64,000 bases of DNA, taken from Clostridiales bacterium. GTDB lineage: Bacteria; Bacillota; Clostridia; Clostridiales; Clostridiaceae. Under the pieces are notes generated by a model. That model saw nothing but the letters and a program-made list of their open reading frames with translations. It did not search any database and was not told where the DNA came from. A program made the translations under genes and the position numbers. Position 1 is the stretch's first letter. Every line of letters starts with the position of its first letter. Shown here in pieces: positions 1 to 9,525 of the stretch. The stretch is from the NCBI GenBank assembly GCA_012519845.1, contig JAAYPK010000005.1, forward strand, positions 18,772 to 82,771, read 5' to 3'.

Positions 1-1
1 A

Positions 2-2497
2 AAATCACTAATAGCACGTTTTTTTTCCCAAATAAATGATGCAATGATTTATATTTTATTTGGAGCTTCTATTATTTCTTTTATTATGGGAGAAGTTAGT
101 GATTCAATTATTATTTTAGTAGTTGTAATTATTAATGCACTTATTGGTTTAATTCAAGAATCAAAAGCAGAAAAAGCACTAGAGGCATTAAAAAATATGA
201 GTACTCCTAAGGCCATTGTTAAAAGAAATGGGGAAATAATAGAAATTTCCTCTTTAGATGTTGTTATAGGAGATATTGTAATAATAGATGCTGGAAGATA
301 TATTCCAGCTGATTTAAGGCTTATTGAATCTTCTAATCTTACAATTGATGAATCAGCTTTTACTGGTGAATCAGTCCCAGCTTCAAAAGATGCATCTAAT
401 ATAATTGCTGATAAATCTGCTCCAATTGGAGATAGAACTAATATGGTTTATATGTCCACTTTAGCCACTTATGGTCGTGGTGTTGGAATTGTAGTTGCAA
501 CAGGAATGGATACAGAGATTGGTTCTATATTTCAAATGATTGATGAAGAAAAAGAAGAAAGCACTCCCCTTCAAAAGAAATTATCAACTCTTGGAAAACA
601 GCTTGGAATTGTTGCATTAGTAATTTGCGCATTAATATTCATTATTTCCATTTTTCAGGGTAGAAATATTTTTGAAATGCTTTTAACATCAATTAGTTTA
701 GCCGTTGCTGCAATTCCAGAAGGTTTGCCTGCAATAGTTGCAATTGTTTTAGCACTCGGTGTTCAAAGAATGATAAAAGAAAATGCAATAGTAAAGAAAT
801 TACCTGCAGTTGAAACTTTAGGTTCTGTAAATATAATTTGTTCTGATAAAACTGGAACTTTAACACTTAATGTTATGACAGTTAAAAAAGCTTATGTTAA
901 TGATACTATTATTTTAATTGAAGATATTAATATTAATAAATTTGAGGATAATTTACTAATAGAGGGTATGGTTCTTTGTAATGATGCCACATCTTCTTCT
1001 CAATCTAAAACAGGAGATCCTACAGAAATAGCTCTTATTGAAGCTGGTATAAAATATAATATTAATAAAGATAAATTAAATTCAATTCATAAAAGAGTAC
1101 ATGAAATACCTTTTGACTCTGATAGAAAACTTATGACAACAGTTAATTCTTTTGGAAATGTAAATTATGTTTTTACTAAAGGTGCTTTAGATTGTCTACT
1201 TAACATTTGTACAAAAATATCAATTAATGGTGAAGTAAAAGAATTAACAAAAGAAATTAAAAATAATATTTTAATTGCTTCTGAAGAAATGTCAAAAGAT
1301 GCATTGCGTGTTCTGGCTTTAGGATATAAAGAAATAACTAAGGATTCAAAGGTCAAACTGGAAGATGATCTTATTTTCATCGGTTTTATGGCAATGATTG
1401 ACCCTCCTAGGAAAGAGGTAAAGCCATCTATAAATTTATGTAAGAAAGCTGGAATTACTCCTGTTATGATTACTGGTGACCATAAAAATACTGCTTTTGC
1501 TATAGGTAAGGAACTAGGAATATGTTCTAATATTAATGAGTGTATGTCTGGAAATGAAATAGACAGCTATAATCAAGAAGAGTTTAATAGTATTATAGAT
1601 AAATTCAAAATATTTGCCAGGGTATCCCCTATGCATAAAGTAAAAATTGTTAAAGCTTTTAAATCAAAAGGTAACATTGTTTCTATGACAGGTGATGGTG
1701 TTAATGATGCACCAAGTTTAAAAGCTGCTGACATTGGTGTGGCAATGGGTATTACAGGTACTGATGTGGCAAAGGGTGCCGCTGATATGATACTTACCGA
1801 TGATAATTTTTCCACAATAGTTAATGCTATAGAAGAAGGTAGAAATATTTATAATAATATAAAAAAATCAATTATTTTTCTTCTTGCTTGTAATCTAGGT
1901 GAAATAATAGCTTTATTTTTTGCTATAGTTTTAAATTGGCCTACACCACTTCTACCTATTCATATACTATGGGTTAATCTTATTACTGACAGCTTTCCAG
2001 CACTATCCTTAGGTGTTGAAAAAGCTGATAAATCAGTAATGAATTATCCACCAAGAAATCCAAAAGAAAGTTTATTTTCTGGAAGCATGGGATTATTTTT
2101 AGTTATTAATGGATTTGTAATTGGATTTTTAACTCTGTTTGCATTTAAAATTGGTGAATCCTTATATCCAGATTCTTTAAGCCATGCACAAACTATTGCT
2201 TTTATAGTGTTAGCCTTATCCCAACTTTTCTTTTCATTAAATATGAGAAATAACACTAAATCAATTATTACCATGGGTCCATTTTCAAATAAATACTTAT
2301 CCCTATCTATTATATTAGGCATATTAGTTCAAGTATTAATTGTTAATATAGATTTTCTTGCAAAGATTTTTAAAGTTTATTCTTTAACTTTTAAAGATTG
2401 GATTTTTATAGTATTAATATCCATGATTCCATTAATAATAAATGAATTAATTAAAATATATCTAAGGAAGAAACAAAAAAATCCTGACTTCAAGTAA
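2..2497 (+). CDS. Cation-translocating P-type ATPase (Ca2+ type), 5' truncated by window edge
   Basis: DKTGTLT phosphorylation motif, TGDGVNDAPSLK, TGES. The reading frame stays open to the left edge (KSLIARFFSQINDAMIYILFGAS), so the ATG at 44 is probably internal. Confidence 0.93.
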   Translation, partial: KSLIARFFSQINDAMIYILFGASIISFIMGEVSDSIIILVVVIINALIGLIQESKAEKALEALKNMSTPKAIVKRNGEIIEISSLDVVIGDIVIIDAGRYIPADLRLIESSNLTIDESAFTGESVPASKDASNIIADKSAPIGDRTNMVYMSTLATYGRGVGIVVATGMDTEIGSIFQMIDEEKEESTPLQKKLSTLGKQLGIVALVICALIFIISIFQGRNIFEMLLTSISLAVAAIPEGLPAIVAIVLALGVQRMIKENAIVKKLPAVETLGSVNIICSDKTGTLTLNVMTVKKAYVNDTIILIEDININKFEDNLLIEGMVLCNDATSSSQSKTGDPTEIALIEAGIKYNINKDKLNSIHKRVHEIPFDSDRKLMTTVNSFGNVNYVFTKGALDCLLNICTKISINGEVKELTKEIKNNILIASEEMSKDALRVLALGYKEITKDSKVKLEDDLIFIGFMAMIDPPRKEVKPSINLCKKAGITPVMITGDHKNTAFAIGKELGICSNINECMSGNEIDSYNQEEFNSIIDKFKIFARVSPMHKVKIVKAFKSKGNIVSMTGDGVNDAPSLKAADIGVAMGITGTDVAKGAADMILTDDNFSTIVNAIEEGRNIYNNIKKSIIFLLACNLGEIIALFFAIVLNWPTPLLPIHILWVNLITDSFPALSLGVEKADKSVMNYPPRNPKESLFSGSMGLFLVINGFVIGFLTLFAFKIGESLYPDSLSHAQTIAFIVLALSQLFFSLNMRNNTKSIITMGPFSNKYLSLSIILGILVQVLIVNIDFLAKIFKVYSLTFKDWIFIVLISMIPLIINELIKIYLRKKQKNPDFK

Positions 2498-2510
2498 GTC
2501 AGGTTTTTTT
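2483..2510 (+). terminator. Intrinsic terminator overlapping the ATPase stop codon
   Basis: CCTGACTT-caagt-AAGTCAGG followed by T7. Confidence 0.85.
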
Positions 2511-2518
2511 ATATTAAG

Positions 2519-2543
2519 CTATTTTAGATAAATGTTGATTTAA
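2519..2543. repeat. Solo copy A of the 20-bp motif TATTTTAGATAAATGTTGAT
   Basis: Exact match to the core also found near 15466, 40782 and 40840; one mismatch to the left end of the IS1595-like element at 59557. Confidence 0.75.
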
Positions 2544-2545
2544 AA

Positions 2546-3769
2546 TTAATAAGTAAATAAGTCTTTTAAAACCTTATTTAATTCTACTTCTATTTTATCT
2601 CCACATTCTTCACCTGAAAGTTCTCCAGTTGCAAGTCCTGTAAAACCTAAAGGTAATGAATAATCAAAAGCTCCATTTTCAATATTATTTGGTAATAAAG
2701 TAGTTTGAAGAGATTGACTATATAGATTTTTCAGATTTTCATTCTCATTATAAATAGAACTTTCTAAACTCTTTTTATAAATTGGTGCAGCAGGTCCCAT
2801 TTCCATATAAACATCATCACATCTTTCTGACAAATATTTAATGAGACTCCAGGACTGCTCTTGTTTTTTAGATACTTTACTTACAACAGCCATTTTAATA
2901 TATTTTAAAGGTGTTACTGTTTTACCATTTAACGTTGGTATAACTGCTGTTCCAAAATTCACTTTATCATTTGTAAAAGTTCTAACCCTTCCAGGTTCAC
3001 CTATGTAAAATGCAACTTTGCCTGCTGAAAAATTGCCAGCAGCTGCCATATCAGACATTCCACCAACAAATAAATTATTATCAACAAACAATTTATTTAA
3101 TAAAGTATAGCCTTCTTTAGCACCTTCATTATTAATTCCAATATCTTTAACATCATACTTTCCATTGTTATCTTTAAAAATATATCCACCTTGTGATGCC
3201 ACAAACCCATAAGAATAATAATAATTTGAAAGTTCAAATGCCATTCCCTTATCTTTGGCAACTTCAACAAGTTCCTCCATTGTTTTAGGAACTGTATTAA
3301 CTAAATCTTTATTATAATATAAAATAACAAACTCTTGAGTAACAGGAATACCATATTGAATACCACCATTTGATGTGCCTCTAATTAAATCATCTGAAAC
3401 ATAACTATCAGAACTAATTAGATTATCTGGTACCTTTACTATAGTATCAGATTTAGCTAATAATTCTGTATCTTCAGCATCTATTCCCCAAAAAATATCA
3501 GGTCTTAAGAATTCATTTGTATCTGCTAAAGATTTACCATCGCTACCATCATTGATTTTTAAAATAACATTAACATTGTTATCCTTAGCCCATTCTTGTG
3601 CATATTCATTTAGCTTTTCTCTTTCATTCTCAAGGGAACTTACCCATACAACAATTGTATTTTCATCTTCTTTTGTACTATTTACACACCCGACAAATGT
3701 AGATACTAAAATAATCAAAGATAAAAATATAGTTAATACTTTTTTTATAGCATTCATTTTTACCTCCAT
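2546..3769 (-). CDS. ABC transporter extracellular sugar-binding lipoprotein (family 1 type)
   Basis: Lipobox LVSTFVGC; TIVVWVSS..E, GIPVTQEFVILYYNKDL pattern. No adjacent permease genes. Confidence 0.8.
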   Translation of the reverse strand: MEVKMNAIKKVLTIFLSLIILVSTFVGCVNSTKEDENTIVVWVSSLENEREKLNEYAQEWAKDNNVNVILKINDGSDGKSLADTNEFLRPDIFWGIDAEDTELLAKSDTIVKVPDNLISSDSYVSDDLIRGTSNGGIQYGIPVTQEFVILYYNKDLVNTVPKTMEELVEVAKDKGMAFELSNYYYSYGFVASQGGYIFKDNNGKYDVKDIGINNEGAKEGYTLLNKLFVDNNLFVGGMSDMAAAGNFSAGKVAFYIGEPGRVRTFTNDKVNFGTAVIPTLNGKTVTPLKYIKMAVVSKVSKKQEQSWSLIKYLSERCDDVYMEMGPAAPIYKKSLESSIYNENENLKNLYSQSLQTTLLPNNIENGAFDYSLPLGFTGLATGELSGEECGDKIEVELNKVLKDLFTY

Positions 3770-3821
3770 TCATTAAAAAAAAAATAATTTTTATTATAGT
3801 TTATTTCTAAACATAGTAAAC

Positions 3822-4277
3822 TTACTTAAACAAATTATTAAACACTTCTTCAATTGTAGCTGATTCTGAATTAGTATCAGCCCCTATTAGCATATAATAA
3901 TTGCTATATAATACATTAACTTTCTTTTCATCTCTAGTTATTGTACCTGTTTTAGCTTCTTCTATTACTTTGTCAGCCCCATCAAATAAATTATCTTTAT
4001 CATAATAATATATTTCAATAGATGAACCATTAACATCAAATTTGTAAGCTAAACTAGCGCTTAAATCTTCATAAACAAATTCTTCATTTGATCCAACAGT
4101 TAAAGATTTTTCTTTTAAATCAGCTTTAAATTGATCTAAACTATTTGATACAACATCAGCTGTTTCCTCTGTATTTTCAATGTTAGATGTGTCTTCTTTA
4201 ATATCATTACTTTTACCGCAACCAACTAAAGAAAATAATAATAAACTACATAAGACAATACTTACTATTTTTTTCAT
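3822..4277 (-). CDS. Small lipoprotein of unknown function
   Basis: Lipobox LFSLVGCGKS at the N-terminus. Confidence 0.6.
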   Translation of the reverse strand: MKKIVSIVLCSLLLFSLVGCGKSNDIKEDTSNIENTEETADVVSNSLDQFKADLKEKSLTVGSNEEFVYEDLSASLAYKFDVNGSSIEIYYYDKDNLFDGADKVIEEAKTGTITRDEKKVNVLYSNYYMLIGADTNSESATIEEVFNNLFK

Positions 4278-4454
4278 ATTAACCCCCCTTTGTAATCCTT
4301 TTTATTTTACAACTTAAATGTAATTATTACAATACTCCAATGGGTAAATGTTAACAAATGAAAGAATTTATTAATAAATTTTACATGTTTTGTATACATT
4401 TTCTAATAATTTTGATATAATTTATATATATGAAAATAATAAGGGTGGTTATTT

Positions 4455-5396
4455 ATGAAATATGAGATTTTATCAGATTTAGCTTCTAAATTGGGTTTAA
4501 ACTATAATGAAAATAATAATTTGCTTTTTGGAATATATAATAGCTATAATATTTCTATTGAATTAGATGAAGATTTATTATGTCTTGTTAAAATTCCAGT
4601 AAAGTTAACTGAGAATTACAATATAAAAACACTTAATTCATTTATTTTATCTATTAAGGAGAATACTGTATGTGTTTTAGAAGGAACCTATAAAGACAAT
4701 ACTTTAGAGATTTTATTTTCTCCTCAAAATAGTGATTCCAGTGTTATTTATGAAATTATAAATAAAATAATTGGTGAATTTTCTCAAAATTTAGTAAGTT
4801 CTTGCTGTTCATGTTGCGGAGAATGCGTTTATTCTTCACTTCAATCATTCAAAGGTTCCAATGATTTTATGTGTTTTGATTGTAGACAAAAAGTATTTTT
4901 AGAAAATACAATTGATACTAAAAACATATATAAAGAAGAGCATAAATATGTTATTACTCCAATAATAGGTAGTATTCTAGCTGCTTTGGTAGGTGTAGGT
5001 ATTACTATTCCACTACATATTGCCCATTACGTAGTTGCTAGTATTGGCTCTATAGCAATCGCCTATTTTGCTCTTAAAGGTTATACAGCCTTTGGAGGAG
5101 AATTAAAATTACGAGGAAAAGTACTTTCTTTTGTGGTAACATTAGTAATGATTTCTTTATCATTTTATATTGGACAAGGTTTTAAAGAATTAGTTTTTTC
5201 TAACACTGGTGGTTCCTCAATTAATCTTATATTGGAATCTATGTATAACTTATATAAAACAAATTCTGAGTTTAGAAATGAAAATTTATCTCACTTATTA
5301 ATTGTATATTTAATTTCTATTCCTATACTTATTCCAATTTTTAAATCAACTACTTCAAGAATTACTTTTACAAAGGTTGAAAATGCCAATGCATAA
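4455..5396 (+). CDS. Multi-TM protein with central Cys-rich (zinc-ribbon-like) segment
   Basis: SSCCSCCGECVYSS...CFDC followed by four hydrophobic segments; SD AAGGGTGG upstream. Confidence 0.6.
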   Translation: MKYEILSDLASKLGLNYNENNNLLFGIYNSYNISIELDEDLLCLVKIPVKLTENYNIKTLNSFILSIKENTVCVLEGTYKDNTLEILFSPQNSDSSVIYEIINKIIGEFSQNLVSSCCSCCGECVYSSLQSFKGSNDFMCFDCRQKVFLENTIDTKNIYKEEHKYVITPIIGSILAALVGVGITIPLHIAHYVVASIGSIAIAYFALKGYTAFGGELKLRGKVLSFVVTLVMISLSFYIGQGFKELVFSNTGGSSINLILESMYNLYKTNSEFRNENLSHLLIVYLISIPILIPIFKSTTSRITFTKVENANA

Positions 5397-5416
5397 TATT
5401 TATTAGGAATGATAAT

Positions 5417-6166
5417 ATGAAAAAAACCGTTTTATCTGAATTAAGCAAATTAATGAAAATTGATTATTTCAAGTATAATAAACTATTAATTGCTAAGTAT
5501 AAGGGCTATCCCTTAAAAATCGAAAATATTGAAGAAGATAATATATACATTATCTTCTTTCCTCTTTTATTAAATGATGATTTTACTATAATGGATATAA
5601 ATAATTCCTTAAAACATATTAGAAAATGTTATTCAAACGTTACTTCTGCAATTTATAATAATAATTCTATTAAAATAACTTATTACGTTACTGGAAGAAT
5701 AACTTTTCATATTAACAGCATCCTTTCAATAATTAATTTTTTTATTGAAAAAGCTCAATATTACAATTTATCATCTTGTCCATTTGATATTGGACAAGAT
5801 GTTTTCTCATCTAAAAAGACAAAATTATACCTTGGAAAAAATCAAAATAAAGCGTTTATCTTCTCTATTTTGGGAAGTTTAGTTGGTATAATATTATGGA
5901 TTATTGTAGGATTATATGGATTTATAACTTCAATTTGTGGAATTATAATACCAATATATACTATTAAAGGATATCTTAAATATGGCAAAAAGAATAAGAC
6001 ATTTTATATTTGGACCTTAATTGTAACAATTTTAGCAGCTTTTATAGCCGAAATCATAACTTTTAAATTAACATCTAATTTTAACTTTATAAAAGAATTA
6101 GGCATAGGATATATATTCTGTTTAATTGGATATTTTATTGAAATTAACAATAACAACGAAAAGTAA
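5417..6166 (+). CDS. Membrane protein paralogous to the preceding gene, lacking the Cys-rich segment
   Basis: N-terminal similarity (MKKTVLSELSKLMKIDYFKYNKLLIAKYKGY vs MKYEILSDLASKLGLNYNENNNLLFGIYNSY) and a similar TM arrangement. Confidence 0.6.
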   Translation: MKKTVLSELSKLMKIDYFKYNKLLIAKYKGYPLKIENIEEDNIYIIFFPLLLNDDFTIMDINNSLKHIRKCYSNVTSAIYNNNSIKITYYVTGRITFHINSILSIINFFIEKAQYYNLSSCPFDIGQDVFSSKKTKLYLGKNQNKAFIFSILGSLVGIILWIIVGLYGFITSICGIIIPIYTIKGYLKYGKKNKTFYIWTLIVTILAAFIAEIITFKLTSNFNFIKELGIGYIFCLIGYFIEINNNNEK

Positions 6167-6167
6167 G

Positions 6168-6207
6168 AAAAAGGTTGTGCTAATTATATTTAAGCACAAC
6201 CTTTTTT
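6168..6207. terminator. Bidirectional intrinsic terminator
   Basis: AAGGTTGTGCT-aattatattta-AGCACAACCTT with A-run and T-run on either side, between convergent genes. Confidence 0.85.
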
Positions 6208-6208
6208 C

Positions 6209-8077
6209 TTATAATGCTAGTAACAATAATTCATTACTTCTATTAATAAATTTTTCTAATCCTTCTGCATCAAGATTTTGTCCTGAAATTAAAGCCAAGT
6301 CTAAAATTTGATTACATATTTTCTTTATCTTTTCTTCATTACCTTGGTCTTTACTTAATTCTAATACTTTATTAATAATTTTGTTATTACTATTTAGTAC
6401 TAATGATTTATCATTTGAAATAGGCATATTTCCTAGACCTTGCATTCCAAATTGTTTTTGCATTTCTGCCATTCTTCTTGATTCTTCAGATATTAATACC
6501 ATAGCTGGTGTTTCTTCTTTTTTAAGTTTTTGAATTGAAATATCCTTTACTTTATCAGATACAGCATTTTTAAACAATTCTATTAATTTATCATTATCTT
6601 CCTTATTATCTTCATTTTCCTCTTTTTCTTTAAGAACATCTGAAATATCAGAATCTACTCTGGCAAACTTAACTCCTTCACCTTTGTACTCTAAGAATGA
6701 AATAAAGTTGTTGTCTATTGGTGTATTTAAAATAATTGCATCTAAATCATATTCCTTAAATAATTTTATATACTGTGCTTGTTTTTCAAGATCATTAACA
6801 TAGAATACTTTATTTTCATGCTTATCTTTTGCTTTTTCTAAGTAGTCTTTTAGTGTTATGTGTTCGTCATTTATAGTTTTAAAGACAATAGAATCCTTTA
6901 TTTTATCATAGAATCCTTCATCTTTTAAGCATCCAAACTTAATGAATATTTGAATATCATCAAAAAACTCATTATATTTTTCTCTTTCATTTTTGAAAAT
7001 AGAATTTAACTTATCTGCCACCTTTTTAATAATATGCTTAGAAATTCTACTTACATCTTTATCATTTTGTAAGAAACTTCTTGAAACATTTAATGGCAAA
7101 TCAGGACAATCTATTGCTCCCTTTAATAGTAAAAGAAATTCTGGAATTACTTCTTTAATATTATCAGCTACGAATACTTGATTGTTATATAATTTTACTT
7201 CACCTTCTACTAATTCAAATTCATTTTTTAGTTTAGGGAAGTAAAGAATTCCTTTTAAATTAAATGGATAATCAACATTTAAATGGATCCAAAACAAAGG
7301 TTCTTGATAGTCGTGAAATACTTTTTTATAAAACTCTTTATATTCCTCATCTGTACATTCACTAGGTTTCTTTAACCATAGAGGCTTTGTATCATTTATT
7401 GCAGATACAACACTATTGTCATCTTCTTTTTTCTCAATGCATTCATCTTCTAAAAATATTTCAACAGGCATAAAAGCACAATACTTAGCAATTATACTTC
7501 TTGTTTTGTATTCTTCTAAAAATTCCTTTGAATCATCATTCATATATAATGTTATAGTAGTACCACGTGTTTCTCTTGTGTCTGAAGGAGTTATTTCATA
7601 TTCAGTACCACCATTACATACCCATCTTACAGCTTTTGCATCATCTTTGTATGATAAAGTATCAATTTGAACTTTATCAGCTCCCATAAATGCTGAATAA
7701 AATCCAAGACCAAAATGACCTATTATATCATTTCCCTCTCCAATTTTATCCTTATATTTTTCCACAAAATCTTCTGCCCCTGAGAAAGCAATTTGATTAA
7801 TATATTTCTTAACTTCTTCTTCAGTCATTCCTATTCCATTATCACTAAATGTCATAGTTCCTTTTTCTTTGTTTACTGTAACAAGAATTTTAAATTCTTC
7901 ATTTTCATCACCGTTAATTTCACCCATAGAAATAAGTCTTTTATACTTGTTTACAGCATCACAACCATTACTAATTAACTCTCTAATAAATATATCTTTA
8001 TCAGAATAAAGCCATTTTTTAATTATTGGAAAAATATTTTCTGTATGAATGGATATATTCCCTTTTTCTTCACTCAT
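6209..8077 (-). CDS. htpG: Molecular chaperone HtpG (Hsp90)
   Basis: ELISNGCDAV.K, FSDNGIGMT, GHFGLGFYSAFM, SRSFLQND. Confidence 0.97.
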   Translation of the reverse strand: MSEEKGNISIHTENIFPIIKKWLYSDKDIFIRELISNGCDAVNKYKRLISMGEINGDENEEFKILVTVNKEKGTMTFSDNGIGMTEEEVKKYINQIAFSGAEDFVEKYKDKIGEGNDIIGHFGLGFYSAFMGADKVQIDTLSYKDDAKAVRWVCNGGTEYEITPSDTRETRGTTITLYMNDDSKEFLEEYKTRSIIAKYCAFMPVEIFLEDECIEKKEDDNSVVSAINDTKPLWLKKPSECTDEEYKEFYKKVFHDYQEPLFWIHLNVDYPFNLKGILYFPKLKNEFELVEGEVKLYNNQVFVADNIKEVIPEFLLLLKGAIDCPDLPLNVSRSFLQNDKDVSRISKHIIKKVADKLNSIFKNEREKYNEFFDDIQIFIKFGCLKDEGFYDKIKDSIVFKTINDEHITLKDYLEKAKDKHENKVFYVNDLEKQAQYIKLFKEYDLDAIILNTPIDNNFISFLEYKGEGVKFARVDSDISDVLKEKEENEDNKEDNDKLIELFKNAVSDKVKDISIQKLKKEETPAMVLISEESRRMAEMQKQFGMQGLGNMPISNDKSLVLNSNNKIINKVLELSKDQGNEEKIKKICNQILDLALISGQNLDAEGLEKFINRSNELLLLAL

Positions 8078-8119
8078 GTTATTACCTCCTTTAAATATGC
8101 AATATTATTATAAAATTAA

Positions 8120-8136
8120 AGTCAAAGAAAGTCAAG
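8120..8136. promoter_or_regulatory. CtsR-like operator upstream of htpG
   Basis: AGTCAAAGAAAGTCAAG heptad direct repeat, close to GGTCAAANANNGTCAAA. Confidence 0.6.
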
Positions 8137-8148
8137 AACTATAAACTA

Positions 8149-8195
8149 AAAATTGATGTGTAAAATGAAAAATCACTTTACACATCAATTTTTAT
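8149..8195 (-). terminator. Terminator downstream of hsp20
   Basis: AAAATTGATGTGTAAA...TTTACACATCAATTTT 16-bp inverted repeat. Confidence 0.75.
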
Positions 8196-8209
8196 ACTTT
8201 GACTTTGTA

Positions 8210-8629
8210 TTATTCTATTGGAATTGAATTATAGCTTTGGAAAGATTGAGCTTTGGGGATAGCAATTTGTAAGACTCCATTTTCAAAATTTGCTCTAATT
8301 AAATTCTTATCTACATTTCCAATGTAGAAGCTTCTTGCCATTTCACCATAGTATCTTTCTTTCCTTATTGCATTATTACCATTGTTATTTAATATTTCAT
8401 CTCTCTTAGCAGTAATAATTAAATTATTATCTCTATATTCTATATTTATATCTTCTTTTTTTACTCCTGGTAATTCTGCTTGTACTAAGTATCCTTTCTC
8501 ATTTTCTATAATATCTGCATTAAAGGTTCCACTATTCATATTGTTAAAATTACTTTCAAATAAATCTTCAAAAGGACTAAAAAATGAATTTTCTAATATT
8601 GTAAACATACTAATTCCTCCTAATCTCAT
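8210..8629 (-). CDS. Hsp20/alpha-crystallin family small heat-shock protein
   Basis: GYLVQAELPGVKKEDINIEY, ARSFYIG, ANFENGVLQIAIPK. The likely ATG is just inside the ORF (MFTILENSFF). Confidence 0.93.
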   Translation of the reverse strand: MRLGGISMFTILENSFFSPFEDLFESNFNNMNSGTFNADIIENEKGYLVQAELPGVKKEDINIEYRDNNLIITAKRDEILNNNGNNAIRKERYYGEMARSFYIGNVDKNLIRANFENGVLQIAIPKAQSFQSYNSIPIE

Positions 8630-8635
8630 GTTTTA

Positions 8636-9070
8636 TTAACTAATTTTTATTTTATAACTTTCATCATTTTTATCTTCTTTTGGCAATTCAATATTTAATA
8701 CGCCATTTTCAAATTTAGCTTTAATTAATTCTTCTTTAACATTTTCAACATTAAAGCTTCTCTTAAAATCACCATAAACTCTTTCTTTTCTAATGTAATC
8801 TTCATTCTTTTCATTTTTTTCTTCAGACTTCTTTGCTGAAATAGTCAATATATTATTTTTATATTCAATACTAATATCCTTTTTATCTACTCCTGGAAGT
8901 TCAGCATCTACAAGATATCCATCTTTTGTTTCTTTAATATCTGCTTTAAAACCACCATAGTTTTCAAAACTATTAAAGAAATCATTTGAAACAAAATCAG
9001 CAAAGAGATCATTAAATGTATCACCAGCTTTCCTTACATTTTTATTACTTAATGGTACTAATCCAAACAT
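8636..9070 (-). CDS. Hsp20/alpha-crystallin family small heat-shock protein
   Basis: GYLVDAELPGVDKKDISIEY, KRSFNV, AKFENGVLNIELPK; paralog of the adjacent gene. Confidence 0.93.
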   Translation of the reverse strand: MFGLVPLSNKNVRKAGDTFNDLFADFVSNDFFNSFENYGGFKADIKETKDGYLVDAELPGVDKKDISIEYKNNILTISAKKSEEKNEKNEDYIRKERVYGDFKRSFNVENVKEELIKAKFENGVLNIELPKEDKNDESYKIKIS

Positions 9071-9129
9071 ACTTAAAACCTCCTATTGGCTATGCCTTAT
9101 TTCTTTTTACAAATACATTATATTTTAAA

Positions 9130-9146
9130 GGTCAAAGAAAGTCAAA
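9130..9146. promoter_or_regulatory. CtsR operator upstream of the hsp20 pair
   Basis: GGTCAAAGAAAGTCAAA, matching the CtsR heptad repeat consensus. Confidence 0.75.
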
Positions 9147-9177
9147 GTTTATAGAACTTTTGTTTTTTTATGAAAAA

Positions 9178-9222
9178 ACAAAACAGAGACATTTTTTTGA
9201 AATATCTCTGTTTTTCTATATT
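9178..9222. terminator. Intrinsic terminator
   Basis: ACAGAGA...TCTCTGT stem with A and T tracts. Confidence 0.6.
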
Positions 9223-9237
9223 TTTCTCTCATTTTCT

Positions 9238-9525
9238 TTATTTTTGAAGCATATTGATAAAATCATCATGACTTTTCTTGGTAAGGTACAAATCTATAAG
9301 TTGCTTTATAGTAAGTTCTCTATACCCTTTAATTCCATTATAGAATAAACTATAAACATGATTACTTAGTTCATCATTATTAAGATTTCTTATTTTATTT
9401 GTTTCATAATCTATTAACTCATCAATTATCTTTTCTTTTAATTTTTCATTAAATTCATTAAATATTTTAATTTCTTCTTCATCTAAATTAGATGTATCAT
9501 TATTTAGTATTCTAAGTAAATCCAT
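9238..9525 (-). CDS. Hypothetical protein
   Basis: Open frame directly following alaX with a 1-bp overlap. Confidence 0.5.
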   Translation of the reverse strand: MDLLRILNNDTSNLDEEEIKIFNEFNEKLKEKIIDELIDYETNKIRNLNNDELSNHVYSLFYNGIKGYRELTIKQLIDLYLTKKSHDDFINMLQK

